DNA from: an uncultured Lachnospiraceae bacterium
Lineage (GTDB): Bacteria; Bacillota; Clostridia; Lachnospirales; Lachnospiraceae
Assembly (NCBI GenBank): GCA_937877165.1
Contig: CALEFO010000093.1
Span: forward strand, 1-8,344
Length of the DNA stretch: 8,344 nt
Direction: 5' to 3'
Shown: piece by piece, positions 5,861-8,344 of the stretch
Numbering within the stretch: position 1 is the stretch's first letter
Layout of the letters: the number at the start of each line of letters is the position of its first letter
Notes under the pieces: model-generated
Told to the model about the DNA's origin: nothing
The model's input: only the letters and a program-made list of their open reading frames with translations
The model's database searches: none
Translations under genes and position numbers: made by a program

Positions 5861-6025
5861 CTGTCCGGATTTGTCCATAGGAAATTCCATAGAACGCATG
5901 TTTGTCCGTAACTGACATCTTACGCTCTGAGTCCAGTTTTGACAAGATCTGGAGCCCATTTTCATCCATATCTGGTACCTTCTATTCCGTTTCATCTCTT
6001 TTTCATTCCGTTTTCGTCCACTTCT
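5861..6025 (+). repeat. rep-proximal degenerate iteron cluster
   Basis: GTCC cores occur at 5863, 5873, 5904, 5931 and 6016. Degenerate versions lie at about 5954, 5974 and 5995, so the last five are spaced roughly 20-23 bp. The best copy is ATTCCG-TTTTC-GTCC at 6005-6019. The copies nearest rep sit where a rep promoter would be. Confidence 0.55.
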
Positions 6026-6034
6026 GATACAGCT

Positions 6035-6080
6035 GTGGACAATTCCGGATTTATTTGAGGAGTGGACAAATACGGATTCC
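6035..6080 (-). repeat. two inverted iterons
   Basis: On the minus strand two copies of ATCCG-N5-GTCC are seen at 6035-6050 and 6062-6080. The second reads GTGGACAAATACGGATTCC on the plus strand and is identical over 19 bp to 6340-6358. Their TGTGGACAA core (6034-6042) is one base from the DnaA-box complement TGTGGATAA. Confidence 0.75.
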
Positions 6081-6183
6081 TTCTCATGCATATCACCCAT
6101 TTTCCCTGTATTCTGTCCGTACTGACACGTTGCCTTTAAAAATCTGCACTGAATTTCTCTGATCTTTGGTTTGCAATCGTCCG

Positions 6184-6220
6184 CAATTGACCACACCTGC
6201 CTTTCAGATGTGGTCAATTG
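6184..6220. repeat. 15-bp palindrome in the centre of the origin
   Basis: CAATTGACCACACCT (6184-6198) and AGATGTGGTCAATTG (6206-6220) are inverted copies with one mismatch around a 7-base loop. Each half contains a GTGGTCAA variant of the iteron core (GTGGACAA). It is followed at once by TGTGGATCA (6219-6227), another DnaA-box-like 9-mer. Inverted iteron halves often act as the operator for Rep dimers; that role here is inferred. Confidence 0.65.
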
Positions 6221-6285
6221 TGGATCAAGCTCCGGATATTTTCCTACATTCCTCTTCAAAAAACGTCTGTTTCACCAAACAATAT

Positions 6286-6358
6286 TCCGTATTTGACCAC
6301 ATCTGGTTTTCAGCTGTGGACAAATACGGACAAAACGTTGTGGACAAATACGGATTCC
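6286..6358. repeat. mixed-orientation iteron group
   Basis: One plus-oriented copy (CCGTATTTGACCAC near 6287-6300) faces a minus-oriented copy (GTGGACAAATACGGA, 6316-6330). A second minus-oriented copy (6340-6358) follows 24 bp on. The first two form an imperfect inverted repeat around about 6307. The 19-bp copy at 6340-6358 is identical to that at 6062-6080. Confidence 0.7.
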
Positions 6359-6507
6359 GGTTCTGTCCCTCACTGCATCCGTCTCTGTCCGCATCCTGTT
6401 CCATTTTTGTCCATTCCTCATGCTGTTCTTTTGCTCACTCTGAATCCGCCTTTGTCCTTTTCTGCATCCGGTCCTGTCCTTTTCACAGCCCGTTTTTGTC
6501 CATACCT
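6353..6507 (+). repeat. tandem array of seven 22-bp iterons
   Basis: GTCC cores fall at 6365, 6387, 6409, (degenerate, about 6432), 6454, 6476 and 6498, a period of 22 bp with one 23-bp step. That is two helical turns, so bound Rep molecules would line up on one face. The first half of most units is ATTCCG or ATCCG (6354, 6377, 6444, 6466). Unit 4 has lost the GTCC. Sequence between the cores is variable, so these are diverged iterons rather than recent duplications. Confidence 0.75.
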
Positions 6508-6514
6508 GAAGCCG

Positions 6515-6543
6515 AAAAAAGCCGGAAACATCACGTTTCCGGC
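6515..6543 (-). terminator. rho-independent terminator of the MATE gene
   Basis: On the minus strand a perfect 9-bp stem, GCCGGAAAC with GTTTCCGGC (6521-6529 and 6535-6543, 5-base loop), is followed by TTTTTT (6515-6520). It lies 64 bp past the MATE stop codon and shields the origin from incoming transcription. Confidence 0.9.
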
Positions 6544-6547
6544 CCTT

Positions 6548-6607
6548 CCTAACAAGAATAATATTGTTGTAAATTAAAAAAATGTTGTTGTTATTACGTT
6601 TTCTCTC
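6548..6607. other. AT-rich stretch next to the origin
   Basis: A run such as AATAATATTGTTGTAAATT, an A7 tract and a GTTGTTGTTATTA run make this the most AT-rich spot near the iterons. It could be the DNA-unwinding element of the origin, but the MATE terminator separates it from the array and it may simply be a 3' untranslated region. Confidence 0.35.
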
Positions 6608-7957
6608 TTAATCCGCTTCCTCCGGTCCCCTGTAATCTGTCCTCAGCTTGATCACGAGAGCGATCAGCCCCGACAGAATCTGTGAACAGGGAATTGCAAT
6701 CCATACACCGCTAAGCCCCAGCTTCCGCGGCAGGAGAAGACACGCGGCAAAAGACAGAATCGGTTCTGTATACACCAGAACGTAGGACAGCGCTGCTTTC
6801 TCTGTCGCATACAGATACGAGGTTGTGACACGAACAAAGGCAACGAAAATCAGCGTTCCCAGGAACAAGGGAAGCCGCTTTTCCACCTCCAGACAGGTTT
6901 CCGGCGATGCTCCGAACAAAACGCCCACCAGTCCCCTCGCAAGAAACAGACCTGCCATGCATACCACGGTGATGATCCCCGCCGTCATATACGCCATCGC
7001 ACGGTAGGTTTTGGCAAGCGAAAGATTTCCCTCCCCGTAGTGCTCACTGATAATCGGCTGACTTCCGTCGCCGACGCCCTGCAGGAGCAAATAAACCACC
7101 GCCACCACATAGTCAATGCATCCGTAGACGGCAACGGCCTGTTCCCCGCCATACATCAGAAGGAAACGGTTCATGAGAACCAGTGTCACCGTCGGCGAGA
7201 GCGTCATGCCAAACGGCGCGATTCCGACCTTAACCATGGTTCCCCAGATCCGCAGCATTTCTCCCAGTCCCGGAAGGCGAAGGCCCGGCTTTTTCCGGAT
7301 CAGGAAAAAAATGGCCGCCACCGTTGTCGTAGCCTGACCGATGACCGTGGCCCAGGCAGCACCCGCCATTCCAAACGGAAAATGCCATACGAAGACATAG
7401 TCCAGAATAATGTTCACCACAAACCCGAGAATCATCGACACCATGGCGTAGGTCGTGCCGCCCATGTTCCGGATGAACGGGACCAGCCCCGTTGCCAGAA
7501 GCTGCAGAATCGTTCCGATGGCGAGTACGCGCACATAGTCCGCCGTCATCTCCAGAAGATCTCCCTTTGCTCCGAGAAATCCAAGAATCGGATACAGCTG
7601 CGAAAGAAACAAAATGGTCAGCGCGATACTTACCAGCGTCAGGAACAGAAGTGCCGCCGTATAGCATTTTTCCTGCTCCTCTTTCCGTCCCTGCGCTCCC
7701 CAGATTGTGTAGCGGATAGCCCCTGCGAGGCCAAGCCCCGTCCCGACGGCCTGAATCAGTACCGCCAGAGGATATCCGATCGTGACCGAGGCAAGCCCCG
7801 CGTCGCCGAGACACTGTCCGATGAAGAAGCCATCTACGATGCTGTAAACTCCTGCAAGCGCAAAGGCCAGGATGGATGGGATTACAAAGGAATAGTATTC
7901 TTTTTTCTGTCTGGACGTCATGATCCCTTTCAATTCTCCTTTATTTGATGCAGCCAT
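6608..7957 (-). CDS. MATE family efflux transporter
   Basis: This 449-aa multidrug and toxic compound extrusion transporter is an inner-membrane antiporter expected to export cationic compounds using a Na+ or H+ gradient. About 12 hydrophobic helices fall into two homologous halves (residues about 25-220 and 245-440). Family features include the opening IPSILAFALAGVYSIVDGFFIG with its VDGFFIG motif, GDAGLASVTIGYPLAVLIQA in TM2, and QGVGDGSQPIISEHYGEGN at the start of the second half. The length is normal and the frame intact. It resembles the MepA-like branch. The ATG at 7957 has no good ribosome site. The ATG at 7919-7921 (MTSRQKKEYYSF) follows AAAGGG and an AGGAG 14 bases back and is an equal or better candidate, giving 437 aa. 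It lies 27 bp after the VWA gene, so the two are likely cotranscribed. Substrate unknown. Confidence 0.9.
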   Translation of the reverse strand: MAASNKGELKGIMTSRQKKEYYSFVIPSILAFALAGVYSIVDGFFIGQCLGDAGLASVTIGYPLAVLIQAVGTGLGLAGAIRYTIWGAQGRKEEQEKCYTAALLFLTLVSIALTILFLSQLYPILGFLGAKGDLLEMTADYVRVLAIGTILQLLATGLVPFIRNMGGTTYAMVSMILGFVVNIILDYVFVWHFPFGMAGAAWATVIGQATTTVAAIFFLIRKKPGLRLPGLGEMLRIWGTMVKVGIAPFGMTLSPTVTLVLMNRFLLMYGGEQAVAVYGCIDYVVAVVYLLLQGVGDGSQPIISEHYGEGNLSLAKTYRAMAYMTAGIITVVCMAGLFLARGLVGVLFGASPETCLEVEKRLPLFLGTLIFVAFVRVTTSYLYATEKAALSYVLVYTEPILSFAACLLLPRKLGLSGVWIAIPCSQILSGLIALVIKLRTDYRGPEEAD

Positions 7958-7984
7958 TCTCTCGGCACATATTGATTTCTATTC

Positions 7985-8344
7985 TCACATCACCCGTATG
8001 CGGTTCTGCAGCATGGTTCCCACCGCCTCCGCGAACAAATCCAGCTTCCGGATTCTCGTGAAGTCCTGCTCGTAAATCCGGTGCACATTCGGCAGCGCGT
8101 CGTCTTCCCCCGTAAAGACGCACAGAACCGTGATGCCGGCCATTCTCGCCCGGTGCACCTCCGCCGCCGTGTCTTCCACGCCAAGAGATGCGGCATAGTC
8201 CTTATACTGCCCCGCCATTGTGCGGACCTTGATGACGTCATTCGGCTTACAGTCGGACAGCACAATCAGGATGCGGTGTTCCGCATGGTTATCCTTCATC
8301 ATGCCAGCCGCCAGCCGGATCGCCAGACCGTCGCGGTTGGCTCC
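7985..8344 (-). CDS. VWA-domain protein (CobT/NorD-like), C-terminal part
   Basis: This 3' end of a minus-strand gene runs off the right edge of the window. The 119 visible residues read through from GANRDGLAIRLAAGMMKDN, so the upstream ATG codons at 8302 and 8299 are internal, not a start. The strand RILIVLSDCKPND, the VHRARMAGITVLCVFTG strand and the ending DFTRIRKLDLFAEAVGTML are typical of the last part of a von Willebrand A fold, of the kind seen in cobaltochelatase CobT and nitric-oxide-reductase activation (NorD-type) proteins. These partner with MoxR-type AAA+ ATPases to remodel or metallate target enzymes (family knowledge). The MIDAS DxSxS motif would be further upstream, outside the window. 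The partner and target cannot be told here. Confidence 0.7.
   Translation of the reverse strand, partial: GANRDGLAIRLAAGMMKDNHAEHRILIVLSDCKPNDVIKVRTMAGQYKDYAASLGVEDTAAEVHRARMAGITVLCVFTGEDDALPNVHRIYEQDFTRIRKLDLFAEAVGTMLQNRIRVM

Larger units (their letters stand above)
5855..6510. other. iteron-type replication origin region
   Basis: About 650 bp without a credible gene lies between rep and the MATE terminator. It is filled with copies of one motif, ATCCG followed by five bases and GTCC, in both orientations. This is the classical arrangement for a Rep_3 origin, where initiator monomers bind iterons. Sub-parts are given as separate entries. Open frames crossing it on both strands are by-products of the repeats. 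Confidence 0.8.

Noticed and set aside
5726..6259. 177-aa minus-strand open frame covering the rep start and part of the origin
   Set aside because: It overlaps the rep start in another frame, is made of iteron translations and has no domain or ribosome site.
6353..6507. CRISPR array
   Set aside because: The 22-bp units have no conserved repeat plus unique spacer structure and no cas genes are near; the pattern fits iterons.
6166..6577. Two overlapping plus-strand open frames in the origin (128 and 119 aa)
   Set aside because: Composition is Ser/Phe/Pro-rich repetition generated by the iterons, with no start signal or family pattern.
7040..7948. 302-aa open frame antisense to the MATE gene
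   Set aside because: It is extremely Arg/His/Gln-rich, a mirror of GC-rich codon bias on the opposite strand, and lies wholly inside a well-supported gene.

Overview
The window looks like accessory DNA from a Gram-positive, probably Bacillota (clostridial or erysipelotrichial) genome. This is inferred from strong AAGGAG-type ribosome binding sites, intrinsic terminators with T-runs, a tRNA-Pro without an encoded CCA, and the IS1380/IS3, Rep_3 and MATE protein types. No species can be named. Base composition is patchy. By rough hand counts of single lines, an unidentified gene at 1419-2243 is about 35-40% GC, the replication initiator about 50%, and the MATE gene about 60% or more.

Left part (1-3425): a graveyard of decayed genes around one intact orphan. 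It starts with the 3' end of an alpha/beta-hydrolase gene (47-298). Next is a truncated IS3-family insertion sequence (about 429-1135) that has lost two of its three catalytic residues and carries frameshifts in orfA. Then comes the intact AT-rich minus-strand gene of unknown function (1419-2243). An internally deleted IS1380-family element (2301-3425) follows, with both terminal inverted repeats still recognisable.

Middle (3430-4440): a type II toxin-antitoxin pair on the minus strand, with a Phd/YefM-type antitoxin overlapping a RelE/ParE-type toxin. Upstream of it lie a tRNA-Pro(CGG) gene with a clear terminator and a solitary second IS1380-type end (4400-4438), in inverted orientation to the one at 2301. 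The two outward-facing ends bracket the toxin-antitoxin/tRNA segment.

Right part (4500-8344): a complete plasmid-type replication initiator of the Rep_3 family (minus strand, 4500-5768). Upstream of it is about 650 bp of iteron-rich origin (5861-6507). The clearest piece is a tandem array with GTCC cores every 22 bp, plus inverted copies that contain TGTGGACAA, one base from a DnaA box. Beyond the origin are a MATE efflux pump gene with its own terminator and the 3' end of a VWA-domain (CobT/NorD-like) gene, both on the minus strand and probably one transcription unit.

Taken together, the rep gene and iterons form an apparently intact iteron-controlled replication module. It sits beside genes that look chromosomal (tRNA, transporter, VWA protein). 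That suggests an integrated plasmid, a chromid-like second replicon, or a plasmid that has picked up a tRNA gene; the window alone cannot decide between these.
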